Below, piece after piece: positions 5,748 to 12,864 of a stretch of DNA of 13,139 nucleotides (position 1 is the stretch's first letter; the number at the start of each line of letters is the position of its first letter). A program made the translations under genes and the position numbers. The notes beneath the pieces were generated by a model that did not search any database, was not told the origin of the DNA, and was given only the letters and a program-made list of their open reading frames with translations. Origin of the DNA: Lishizhenia sp. (GTDB lineage: Bacteria > Bacteroidota > Bacteroidia > Flavobacteriales_D > Crocinitomicaceae); contig SKHH01000109.1 of NCBI GenBank assembly GCA_007117055.1, positions 1 through 13,139 of the forward strand, in the 5' to 3' direction.

Positions 5748-6686
5748 ATGAAATATCTAATTTTAACCCTATTCTTTGTTGTTGGTACTCATGTGAGTGC
5801 TCAAAAACTAGCGTCTAATTTCAATACTTCTAGAAATTGGATGAACAATAAAAAAGAAGTTTACTTCGCAGCAGGTGCAACCCAGTTTTTGGGTGATTTG
5901 GGCGGTAGAGACCAGGTAGGAACTCAAAAATCTTTAGCCGATATAGATTGGGCTGCTACACGATTTGGTTTTGGCGCAGGATATAGATTCCGCTTCCATC
6001 CCTTCTGGGCAACGAGTACCAATTTGTACTTTGGCTTGCTCTCAGGTGATGATGCGCATACAAACGAGCTAATCCGAAATAGTAGAAACTTACATTTTAG
6101 ATCGCAACTCATTGAATTAAGTCAGCGCATTGAGTTTATCTTATTTGCTAATGAGCAGGTAGGTGCAAGATATAGTTTGAAAGGAGTAAAGGGTATGCGG
6201 TCAAAAGCTGATCAAATATATTTATTCACAGGAATCGGTGGTTTCTTTTTCAATCCTCAAATGAGAATTGATGGAGATTGGACAAATCTTCATCCTTTAA
6301 AAACGGAAGGTCAAGGTTTACCAGGAGGGCCAGACGAATACTCTCGTTTTAGTGCTTCTATACCAATGGGAATTGGTTTTAAAGTTGCGCTTCGTGGTGA
6401 ATGGAGAATTGGAATGGAGGTTTCATACCATTTGACGTTTACAGACTACATTGATGATGTGAGTGGTAATTACTACGATAGAGATTATTTGATGGAAAAT
6501 ATCGGTCCAGAGTCGGCTTATGCTTCTAATCCAGCAAAAGCTAATCATAATTGGTTTGATAGAGGTCAGCAAAGAGGTAATCCGGATGATAACGATACGT
6601 ATTTCTTAGCGAATATTGTGCTTACAAGAAATCTTGGTAAGAAAATGCCAAGAGGTCCAAAGTGGAGAGGTCGTCCAAAATACTAG
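5748..6686 (+). CDS. DUF6089-like outer-membrane beta-barrel protein
   Basis: 312-residue exported protein of unknown function. An N-terminal signal peptide (MKYLILTLFFVVGTHVSAQ) probably ends after Ala18. The mature part resembles the DUF6089 family of Bacteroidota porin-like proteins: YFAAGATQFLGDLGG near residue 40, a GAGYRFRFHPFWA strand, SGDDAHTNELIRNSRNLHFRS near 100-120, and IGMEVSYHLTFTDYIDDVSG in the C-terminal half. Alternating hydrophobic/polar strands and frequent Gly and aromatic residues fit an outer-membrane barrel of about 8-12 strands. The C-terminus is basic (KKMPRGPKWRGRPKY), so it does not end in the usual terminal aromatic strand. It has its own promoter and terminator and is therefore likely monocistronic. 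The family assignment is from memory of motifs. Confidence 0.78.
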   Translation: MKYLILTLFFVVGTHVSAQKLASNFNTSRNWMNNKKEVYFAAGATQFLGDLGGRDQVGTQKSLADIDWAATRFGFGAGYRFRFHPFWATSTNLYFGLLSGDDAHTNELIRNSRNLHFRSQLIELSQRIEFILFANEQVGARYSLKGVKGMRSKADQIYLFTGIGGFFFNPQMRIDGDWTNLHPLKTEGQGLPGGPDEYSRFSASIPMGIGFKVALRGEWRIGMEVSYHLTFTDYIDDVSGNYYDRDYLMENIGPESAYASNPAKANHNWFDRGQQRGNPDDNDTYFLANIVLTRNLGKKMPRGPKWRGRPKY

Positions 6687-6710
6687 TCATAAAAATATTA
6701 TTTAGTTCAA

Positions 6711-6737
6711 GCCATCAATTTTATTGATGGCTTTTTT
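6711..6737 (+). terminator. Rho-independent terminator after the DUF6089-like gene
   Basis: GCCATCAA (6711-6718) and TTGATGGC (6724-6731) form a perfect 8-bp stem around a 5-nt TTTTA loop, followed by six T residues. It starts 24 bp after the stop codon. Confidence 0.9.
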
Positions 6738-6808
6738 ATGGTACGGTCATCTTTTGTGATGTCGTTGTACTTTCAATTTGTTAAATATAATTCTTTTAAT
6801 ATTTAGAT

Positions 6809-7831
6809 ATGTATCAAGTCGTTAAAACTATATTATTCTGGATGGATCCAGAAAAAGCACATAATTTTACCTTCAAAATAATTCGGTTAGTGCTTCGTAT
6901 TCCAGGAGTGAAAAATATATGGCGTTCAGTTTATGTTGTAGAACATAAGTCATTAGAAAGAGAAGTGTTTGGTATATCATTTCCAAACCCCGTTGGATTA
7001 GCTGCTGGATTTGATAAAGATGCAAAATTGTATAATGAACTGGAATATTGTGGCTTTGGATTTATCGAAGTTGGAACAGTTACTCCTTTACCACAGGAGG
7101 GTAATCCTAAAAAACGGCTTTTTCGACTCATTGCTGATCAAGGAATTCTCAATAGAATGGGGTTCAATAATGGTGGTGTCGAACCTATGATTGAGCGTCT
7201 CAAATCTCGAAACACCAAGGTGGTTATTGGTGGTAATATCGGTAAGAATAAAGCAACTCCAAACGATAAAGCTGCTGAAGATTATGAAATTTGTTTTGAA
7301 GCCTTACACCCTTATGTTGATTATTTTGTCGTAAATGTGAGTTCGCCTAATACGCCTAACTTACGAGAACTTCAGGATAAAGAACCGTTAACGAAACTAT
7401 TGTCTTTGTTGGTGAAATTAAATCATAAAAAGACTAAACAATTACCTATTCTACTTAAAATTGCTCCTGATTTAACAGATTCGCAATTGGATGATATTAT
7501 TTCTATAGTGAAAGATACATCCATCGATGGGATAATAGCTACAAATACTACCGTTTCTCGGGATGGTTTGAAAACCCTCCATGTGGATGATTTAGGCCCC
7601 GGTGGAGTTTCTGGAAAACCACTTACAAAAAGATCAACAGAGGTGATCAAATATTTACACGAAAAATCGAACGGCGCTTTTCCTATTATTGGTGTAGGAG
7701 GTATTCATTCAGCAAAAGATGCTATAGAGAAACTAAATGCAGGAGCTTCTTTAGTTCAAGTATATACAGGCTTCATTTATGAGGGACCAAAACTAATTAG
7801 TCGAATTAATAAAGCATTAATTCGGAAATAA
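6809..7831 (+). CDS. pyrD: Dihydroorotate dehydrogenase (quinone), class 2
   Basis: Fourth step of de novo pyrimidine synthesis: oxidation of dihydroorotate to orotate with electrons passed through FMN to the membrane quinone pool. The 340 residues match class 2 enzymes. An N-terminal helical membrane-association segment (MYQVVKTILFWMDPEKAHNF) is specific to class 2. Then come FPNPVGLAAGFDKDA, the FIEVGTVTPLPQEGNPKKRLFRL FMN/substrate block and ILNRMGFNN. In VNVSSPNTPNLREL the catalytic base is Ser179; class 1 enzymes would have Cys. The C-terminal FMN-phosphate motif is PIIGVGGIHSAKDAIEKLNAGA. A hairpin terminator precedes the gene and another follows it, so it is probably transcribed alone, but I found no convincing promoter in 6738-6808. 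It is one of two quinone-reducing enzymes in the window, with SQR. The identification is certain. Confidence 0.97.
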   Translation: MYQVVKTILFWMDPEKAHNFTFKIIRLVLRIPGVKNIWRSVYVVEHKSLEREVFGISFPNPVGLAAGFDKDAKLYNELEYCGFGFIEVGTVTPLPQEGNPKKRLFRLIADQGILNRMGFNNGGVEPMIERLKSRNTKVVIGGNIGKNKATPNDKAAEDYEICFEALHPYVDYFVVNVSSPNTPNLRELQDKEPLTKLLSLLVKLNHKKTKQLPILLKIAPDLTDSQLDDIISIVKDTSIDGIIATNTTVSRDGLKTLHVDDLGPGGVSGKPLTKRSTEVIKYLHEKSNGAFPIIGVGGIHSAKDAIEKLNAGASLVQVYTGFIYEGPKLISRINKALIRK

Positions 7832-7862
7832 AAAAAAACGGTGGAGCATCACCGTTTTTTTT
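7831..7862. terminator. Bidirectional terminator between pyrD and the convergent barrel gene
   Basis: ACGGTG (7838-7843) pairs with CACCGT (7850-7855) around a GAGCAT loop. An A-run precedes it (from 7831) and a T-run follows (to 7862), so the structure can end transcription from both sides. It starts at the last base of the pyrD stop codon and lies 20 bp from the stop of the minus-strand gene. Confidence 0.88.
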
Positions 7863-7881
7863 GTAAAGACTTTTTTCTTTA

Positions 7882-8988
7882 TTATGGACTCACTAAATTA
7901 ATGCTAAACTGTACGTATGGTACGCCTGCTACATTATTTTCCTGAACATATGGAATGTCTCTAAAAAATCCTCTAAAAAACTCTCCACTATCTATATCAT
8001 TTCGATAGTTAATAGCATAGCCGGCTTGAGCAGAAATCCAGATAAAATCAGAAAGTGCATGTTCAAACTTTAAATTCAAACGGATTTCTGAACGTCTCAA
8101 TTCTAATTTAGTATTATCATAGTTTTCAATGTTAGCCATACTTGGTTCATCGTTTTGAGGAAACCCTAAGTCCCACCTTTGACCGCTTAAATGATAACTT
8201 GTACCTTCTAAGTCAAATCCAGCGAGAAGTAAATTTCGTGAGTTAAAACGATACCTAAAGTGTCCTCTTGCGGGTAATAATGCTTCAATTCCCCATTTTT
8301 CATTTTCAGCAGTATAATTATACATTATGATTGGGAAGTAGTTTACTTCACCCGCTCGGTAGGACTGAGTTGCCCCAAATCCAAATTGAAAACGTTCATG
8401 AAATTTCCAGCCAAATACACCTAGCCAAGTGTGCTTAATAAAGGATAGCGATTGCATGTTTTGTAAATTATAATCCCCACTATACTCAGCCATATAATAT
8501 CCTAATAAATAATGAGTTTCATTCAATGGTTTAAAAATAGTAGTGTTGATTCCAGCAGTACGAATATCACTGTATAATCCTCTATGAAGTGGGTTTTGAA
8601 GTTGAATGGTTTCAAAATTATAACGTGCCTCTGCATAGTTTGCACCGATATTTATCAATATTTTTCGATTGGATAAAACCGGCAAATTGGCACTTAATCG
8701 TAACCCATGATAGTGCTGTGCTCTTTGTGTTTCTCCAGGAATAACATCCCCAATTGAACCAGCTTCTATGTCATGCGGTAAAGCGAAATCATACCCTAAA
8801 GATACTAGTTTTTGAGGACTTCCTCCTCGCACTTTTACGGTATTGTATCGTTTAATTACTTCATCTGTTCCATAATCATCATACATGCTGTAATCTTCAT
8901 CGTCGTCATCTTCTTCTTCTTGAGCAATAGAGTTTAACGACATAATAGGAATCAGTAGAAGCAGCAACCAAAAATTTAATGTTTTCAT
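7882..8988 (-). CDS. DUF6268-like outer-membrane beta-barrel protein
   Basis: Exported protein of unknown function. The longest reading frame starts at 9015, but I prefer the ATG at 8988, ten codons in, because it directly begins a normal signal peptide (MKTLNFWLLLLLIPIMSLNSIAQ) with likely cleavage after Ala22. That leaves 368 residues. The mature N-terminus is extremely acidic (EEEDDDDEDYSMYDDYG) before the barrel begins near KLVSLGYDFALP. Alternating strands rich in Tyr, Phe, Gly and Asn continue to a C-terminus reading VPYVQFSINLVSP. The middle segment IIMYNYTAENEKWGIEALLPA resembles DUF6268 outer-membrane proteins of Bacteroidota; that assignment is from pattern memory and is moderate. 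It is convergent with pyrD and shares its terminator. I saw no clear promoter upstream. Confidence 0.7.
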   Translation of the reverse strand: MKTLNFWLLLLLIPIMSLNSIAQEEEDDDDEDYSMYDDYGTDEVIKRYNTVKVRGGSPQKLVSLGYDFALPHDIEAGSIGDVIPGETQRAQHYHGLRLSANLPVLSNRKILINIGANYAEARYNFETIQLQNPLHRGLYSDIRTAGINTTIFKPLNETHYLLGYYMAEYSGDYNLQNMQSLSFIKHTWLGVFGWKFHERFQFGFGATQSYRAGEVNYFPIIMYNYTAENEKWGIEALLPARGHFRYRFNSRNLLLAGFDLEGTSYHLSGQRWDLGFPQNDEPSMANIENYDNTKLELRRSEIRLNLKFEHALSDFIWISAQAGYAINYRNDIDSGEFFRGFFRDIPYVQENNVAGVPYVQFSINLVSP

Positions 8989-9134
8989 AGTTTTACTAAT
9001 TAGTTTTTCAATCAATGTTTCATAATTAATGGTAAATATAATTAAATGTTTGATAAATAATACAACTTCATTTTTTCAATAAATGATTTGTAGTTTAGGA
9101 GAGAAAGGACTTTAACAACTATTAGTATCAATTT

Positions 9135-9165
9135 TTTGTCTTACAGTGTGTATTATTTAATTTTG
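9135..9165 (+). promoter_or_regulatory. Bacteroidota-type promoter of the DUF4294-like gene
   Basis: TTTG (9135-9138), a spacer of exactly 19 bp, then TAATTTTG (9158-9165): a full consensus match. Transcription should start about 9169-9173, inside the palindrome that follows. Confidence 0.72.
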
Positions 9166-9166
9166 G

Positions 9167-9188
9167 TAACATATTTGATAATATGTTA
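9167..9188 (+). repeat. Perfect 9-bp inverted repeat at the transcription start of the DUF4294-like gene
   Basis: TAACATATT (9167-9175), TGAT (9176-9179), AATATGTTA (9180-9188). It begins one base after the -7 element and ends 13 bp before the start codon. Either an operator for a dimeric regulator or a 5'-end mRNA hairpin is plausible. All-AT arms also make chance a possibility. Confidence 0.5.
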
Positions 9189-9201
9189 TTAAATTGATTA
9201 A

Positions 9202-9906
9202 ATGAGTTCTATGTCCAAAACTATTTCTGTGTGGCTGTTATTTGCTGTAACACCTTTTTTGTTGTTAGGGCAACGGGAATTTTCCGATACTCTATTGTCA
9301 AAAAACGACTCAATTTATGAAGATTCTTCCATTTTTATCGTTCAGGAGTATGATGAATTTAATTTACCGAGGAACTATCATTTTGAATACCGCATGGCTT
9401 TAAAACGCGCAAGGAAGGTCTATCCACTTGCACTATATGCAGCACAGGTTATTGATTCTCTGGAGTTAGAGTTAAGCGAATTAGATAAAAAGAGGCATCA
9501 AAAAAAAGCAGCAAGAAATAGGCATAAATCATTAAAAGAGGATTTTAAATATCTTCTTAAAGAGTTATATATATCCGAAGGTGTAGTATTGTCTAAATTG
9601 ATTTATCGAGAAACAGGAATGACCGTACGTGAAATTATTGAAAGATACAAAAGTAGTGCGCAAGCATCTTTGTATTCGGGATTAGCAGGTATGTTTGACC
9701 AAGATTTAGATGCTACGTACGATCCTGAGGGTGAGGATTTCGTTTTAGAATGCGTTATCAGGGATATGCTTTCTGGAAAAGTACACTTTGATCCTACTTT
9801 TGAAATTGTGGATAAAGAACACTATAAAGCAGATCGTAAAGCTTACAAAAAAAGGGTAAAAGAGAATAAAAAGAAATTAAGAAAAGAAAAGAAGAAGAAA
9901 GAATGA
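9202..9906 (+). CDS. DUF4294-like secreted protein
   Basis: 234-residue protein of unknown function. A second Met at codon 4 (9211) is an equally good start. A hydrophobic N-terminus (ISVWLLFAVTPFLLLGQ) reads as a signal peptide, so the protein should act in the periplasm. The core fits the DUF4294 family of Bacteroidota: RMALKRARKVYPLALYAAQVIDSL near residues 64-84, a Lys/Arg-rich helix, LKEDFKYLLKELYISEGVVLSKLIYRETGMTVREII around 112-147, then an A-x-x-G segment. The C-terminus is a highly basic tail (about 30 residues, mostly Lys, Arg and Glu), likely helical. It has its own consensus promoter with a palindrome at the start site. It runs convergently into the methyltransferase gene with 3 bp between stops. 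The family call is from motif memory. Confidence 0.8.
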   Translation: MSSMSKTISVWLLFAVTPFLLLGQREFSDTLLSKNDSIYEDSSIFIVQEYDEFNLPRNYHFEYRMALKRARKVYPLALYAAQVIDSLELELSELDKKRHQKKAARNRHKSLKEDFKYLLKELYISEGVVLSKLIYRETGMTVREIIERYKSSAQASLYSGLAGMFDQDLDATYDPEGEDFVLECVIRDMLSGKVHFDPTFEIVDKEHYKADRKAYKKRVKENKKKLRKEKKKKE

Positions 9907-9909
9907 GTT

Positions 9910-10506
9910 TTATTTTAAGCCAACAAATCGAATAACTGCTGCTATTCCACTGTGGTATTTTCCTTCTTTAAGTTCGATTGTTTTTTCTTCGCAAGAACAA
10001 ATTTCTGTAAATTGGAAATCATCAGAAATCATTTCAATAGAGTAAAGCATTTCTTCATTTTTTGGGCCACCAGAGTTATAATTGAGTTGCTTTTTTTCAA
10101 AGCCTTCAATAATGAACGTTCCTCCAGGTTTTAAGGATTGAATCAGTTTTTGGTGACTTTCTTTTCTTATTTCTACTGGTAAATGCGCATAAATCATCGC
10201 CACCGCATCAAATACTTGTTCTCCTGCTTCAAAATCTTCCATTGTTGAAATTTGGTAATCTATTTTGACTCCGTGTTTTTCAGCCAGTTTTAAAGCAGAT
10301 TTTTTTGCCTCTTCAGCATAATCGAAGGCTATCACTTCCCAACCTAATTTAGCAGCATAGACTGCGTTTCTGCCTTGTCCTTCCATTGGGAGTAAAAGCT
10401 TTCCTGGTGATTTGATTTTTGCTAGTTCTTCTGCAAAAAACACGTTTGGCTCTTCACCATAAGCAAGTTCTTCTTCTGTGTAACGTTCGTTCCAAAATTT
10501 TTCCAT
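9910..10506 (-). CDS. Class I SAM-dependent methyltransferase (TehB/TPMT-like)
   Basis: 198-residue cytoplasmic methyltransferase of undetermined substrate. The N-terminus FWNERYTEEELAYGEEPNVFF (residues 4-24) resembles TehB and thiopurine-methyltransferase-like enzymes. Motif I reads LLLPMEGQGRNAVYAAKLG (37-55), with EGQGRNA in place of the classical DxGxGxG. An acidic residue that may bind the SAM ribose follows in FDYAE (61-65). FDAVAMIYAHLP (99-110) and LKPGGTFIIEGF (about 126-137) are the later Rossmann motifs. QLNYNSGGPKN is also typical of this group. The start codon lies 3 nt after the cydB stop, so it should be the last gene of the SQR-cydA-cydB unit. The substrate could be a small thiol, an oxyanion such as tellurite, or something else; the sequence does not decide. 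Confidence 0.88.
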   Translation of the reverse strand: MEKFWNERYTEEELAYGEEPNVFFAEELAKIKSPGKLLLPMEGQGRNAVYAAKLGWEVIAFDYAEEAKKSALKLAEKHGVKIDYQISTMEDFEAGEQVFDAVAMIYAHLPVEIRKESHQKLIQSLKPGGTFIIEGFEKKQLNYNSGGPKNEEMLYSIEMISDDFQFTEICSCEEKTIELKEGKYHSGIAAVIRFVGLK

Positions 10507-10509
10507 TTT

Positions 10510-11535
10510 TTATTTTTTAAATATTTTTATCAGGTTGAAAGCTTTGAGCAGGTGAAATAATGCTGGTAGAATCAATATACTTCCCACAATTAATGCGATT
10601 GCTAAATACCTAATAACACTTGGTGGCGCTATATCTGTTAAAATAGAAACACTACCTTTGTTGGTCATTACAAGTTCAGGAAAAGCAGGGTACATCGCTG
10701 CGAACAATATAAACATAATTTGTCCGACGGCTAAAGTTCTCGTAAGTATCACCTTTTGATTTTTAATAGCTTTATAAAGTGGAAACAAAAGAATAAACGA
10801 CAAAGTAAAAAACACAATAGCGACAGGACTTTTGATGGTTGTTAAAATGAATTCATTTCCGTTTATCAATCCAATTGACAACACTGCGCCTCCAAAAACG
10901 AATGCTGCAATTAATGCTTTATTTGCCTTATTAGCATAAACTGCCCGAACTTCACCATCAGTTTCTCCAATTAAAAATGTAGCCGCCAAAAAGGCACAAA
11001 TTGAAGCGTAAAAGAATCCAGTGAAAAGCCCAAATAAATTAAACCAGGGCGCTACATAAGTTTCATAAAAGTCCAAAGGTTCTGTTTGTTCCTCCAGTAA
11101 AGGTATTTTTCCATAAATCAATGCTGCAAAGGTCATTCCTATAAAGATAGGTGTAATTAAACTACCCAGGCGAAACAAGCGGTTGTAAATTGTTTGAGAT
11201 TCATCCTGAATGGCATCATAATGTCTAATTACAAAGGCAACTCCTCTGATGGTTATTCCTACAAGGATTAAAGTCATCGGAATATGCAAGTAGATAGAAA
11301 CAACATTGAAATATATTGGAAATCCTATCCACAAGACAACCAAAAGAATGATTAACCAGATATGATTGGCTTCCCAAACAGGGCCAATTACTCTATATAC
11401 CACACCTCTAGATATTTCTTTATTTTTATCGGAGGAAAACAATTCAAGCACTCCTGCACCAAAATCAGCTCCTCCCAATACTACATATAATAATAGTGAG
11501 AAAAAAACGAAAAATAATACAATTCCAATTTCCAT
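10510..11535 (-). CDS. cydB: Cytochrome bd-type quinol oxidase subunit II
   Basis: Integral-membrane partner of CydA in the bd-type quinol oxidase, which reduces oxygen to water without pumping protons. The 341 residues contain about eight or nine hydrophobic helices. Family motifs are LGGADFGAGVLELF near residues 20-33 and GPVWEANHIWLI at about 51-62. GADFGAG and WEANH, instead of the LDGFDLGVGML and WDGNE of E. coli CydB, place it in the subclass that accompanies short-Q-loop CydA proteins. It begins 2 bp after the cydA stop and ends 3 bp before the methyltransferase start. No room exists for a CydX-type small subunit between cydA, cydB and the next gene. Confidence 0.95.
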   Translation of the reverse strand: MEIGIVLFFVFFSLLLYVVLGGADFGAGVLELFSSDKNKEISRGVVYRVIGPVWEANHIWLIILLVVLWIGFPIYFNVVSIYLHIPMTLILVGITIRGVAFVIRHYDAIQDESQTIYNRLFRLGSLITPIFIGMTFAALIYGKIPLLEEQTEPLDFYETYVAPWFNLFGLFTGFFYASICAFLAATFLIGETDGEVRAVYANKANKALIAAFVFGGAVLSIGLINGNEFILTTIKSPVAIVFFTLSFILLFPLYKAIKNQKVILTRTLAVGQIMFILFAAMYPAFPELVMTNKGSVSILTDIAPPSVIRYLAIALIVGSILILPALFHLLKAFNLIKIFKK

Positions 11536-11537
11536 AA

Positions 11538-12836
11538 TTATGCGTTTTTGTTGATTGATTTTATTTGCCTTTTCATCAAGAAAATTGCTGTAAATGTTAA
11601 CACACTATAGAGCAATACATACATCAAAAAACTGTACTGTATGCCAGGCATTGGGGTAACGGCTTCACTTGTTTTCATTACACCGTGAATGATCCAAGGT
11701 TGCCTTCCTACCTCTGTAACTATCCAGCCTGTTTCGATGGCAATAAAGCCCAAAGGAGTTAGAAATGCAAAAAGTATCCAATACCATGTTTTTTTGGATA
11801 ATGTAATCTTTTTTAAAGAAATTAAAAATAGTATTCCAGCAAACATTAATAAAGTGCCAATTCCCACCATGATTTGAAAAGAATAATGCACGATCGCAAC
11901 CGGAGGATGTTCGTCTTTTGGGAAGTCATTTAAACCTTTTACTTCAGCGTTGAAATCACCAAAAGCCAAGAAAGAAAGTGCTTTTGGAATTTCAATTTTA
12001 TATTTTACCTCTTGAGTTTCTTCGTTAACAATCCCACCTATATAAAGAGGAACACCAGTACCTGTTTCATAATGCGCCTCCATAGCGGCTAATTTTACAG
12101 GCTGTCTTTGTGCAACATCTTTTGCAGAAATATCCCCACTAATGGGTTGAAGTATTGCAGCTATCGCTCCAAATGTTAAAGCTATTTTAAATGCTTTTTT
12201 GTGAAATTCAATGTTCTTTTTTTTAAGAACTTGATACGCATGAACACCTGCAACACCAAAACCAACCGCAGTAAAAGCAGCTAAAGTCATGTGGAGTGCT
12301 TGAGAAAACCAAGCGTCATTAAACAAAGCGGCTACAGGGTCTATATTTGAGTAAACACCATCCACAAAATCAAATCCAGAAGGCGCATTCATCCAGCCAT
12401 TTGCAGCCACTACTAAAATACCAGAGGATACACCTGAAATACCTATAATTAAACCTGTAAACCAATGAAACTTTTCATTTAATCTATTCCACCCATATAG
12501 GTAGAATCCAAGGGCAACTGCTTCTACAAAAAATGCCGCTCCTTCTAAAGAAAACGGCATTCCAATAATGGGGCCAGCGTGTTTCATGAATTCGGGCCAG
12601 AGTAAGCCCAATTGAAAAGAAAGTGCTGTACCTGAAACCGCGCCAATTACAAAAAATATGGCTACACCTTTTTGCCAAGCTTTTGTTAGTTTTAAATAAA
12701 CTTCATCTCGGGTTCTTAACCATTTGCGGTGTGCGGTAATCATAAAGAAGGGCATAACCATACCAACGGCAGCAAAAATGATGTGAAAGCCGAGTATAAA
12801 GGCCATCTGCATTCTTGCAAAATCTAAATTTTCCAT
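11538..12836 (-). CDS. cydA: Cytochrome bd-type quinol oxidase subunit I, short Q-loop type
   Basis: Haem-bearing, quinol-oxidising subunit in the cytoplasmic membrane, 432 residues against 522 in E. coli. Visible ligands and proton-path residues are His18 (GFHIIF), Glu98 and Glu105 (SLEGAAFFVEA), His182 (ALHMTL) and Met323 (QIMVG). The quinol-site residues Lys248 and Glu253 (QPVKLAAMEAHYET) and the GRQPW motif at 377-381 are present. The missing length is in the C-terminal half of the Q-loop, so this is an S-type bd oxidase. About nine membrane helices are expected. The gene starts 28 bp after the SQR stop, with no promoter match in the gap, and abuts cydB. These enzymes have high oxygen affinity and characterised members tolerate sulfide, which fits the neighbour. 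The identification is certain. Confidence 0.97.
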   Translation of the reverse strand: MENLDFARMQMAFILGFHIIFAAVGMVMPFFMITAHRKWLRTRDEVYLKLTKAWQKGVAIFFVIGAVSGTALSFQLGLLWPEFMKHAGPIIGMPFSLEGAAFFVEAVALGFYLYGWNRLNEKFHWFTGLIIGISGVSSGILVVAANGWMNAPSGFDFVDGVYSNIDPVAALFNDAWFSQALHMTLAAFTAVGFGVAGVHAYQVLKKKNIEFHKKAFKIALTFGAIAAILQPISGDISAKDVAQRQPVKLAAMEAHYETGTGVPLYIGGIVNEETQEVKYKIEIPKALSFLAFGDFNAEVKGLNDFPKDEHPPVAIVHYSFQIMVGIGTLLMFAGILFLISLKKITLSKKTWYWILFAFLTPLGFIAIETGWIVTEVGRQPWIIHGVMKTSEAVTPMPGIQYSFLMYVLLYSVLTFTAIFLMKRQIKSINKNA

Positions 12837-12864
12837 GTTTTATATTTTTGTGCTTGTATTAAAA

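Noticed and set aside
6738..6808. Promoter for pyrD
   Set aside because: TTTG at 6753 and TACTTTC at 6768 are present but the spacing (11 bp) is wrong, and no other pair fits the consensus.
9016..9134. Promoter for the minus-strand DUF6268-like gene
   Set aside because: I found no CAAAnnTA (minus-strand TAnnTTTG) in the spacer, so no promoter is claimed.
12484..12678. 64-codon minus-strand ORF inside cydA
   Set aside because: It is out of frame with the conserved haem-ligand and helix motifs of CydA, so it is a shadow.
12837..12864. TATTTTTG on the plus strand in the SQR-cydA gap, resembling a -7 element
   Set aside because: It points away from cydA, into SQR antisense, and no TTG lies 19 bp upstream. 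It is probably chance in AT-rich DNA.
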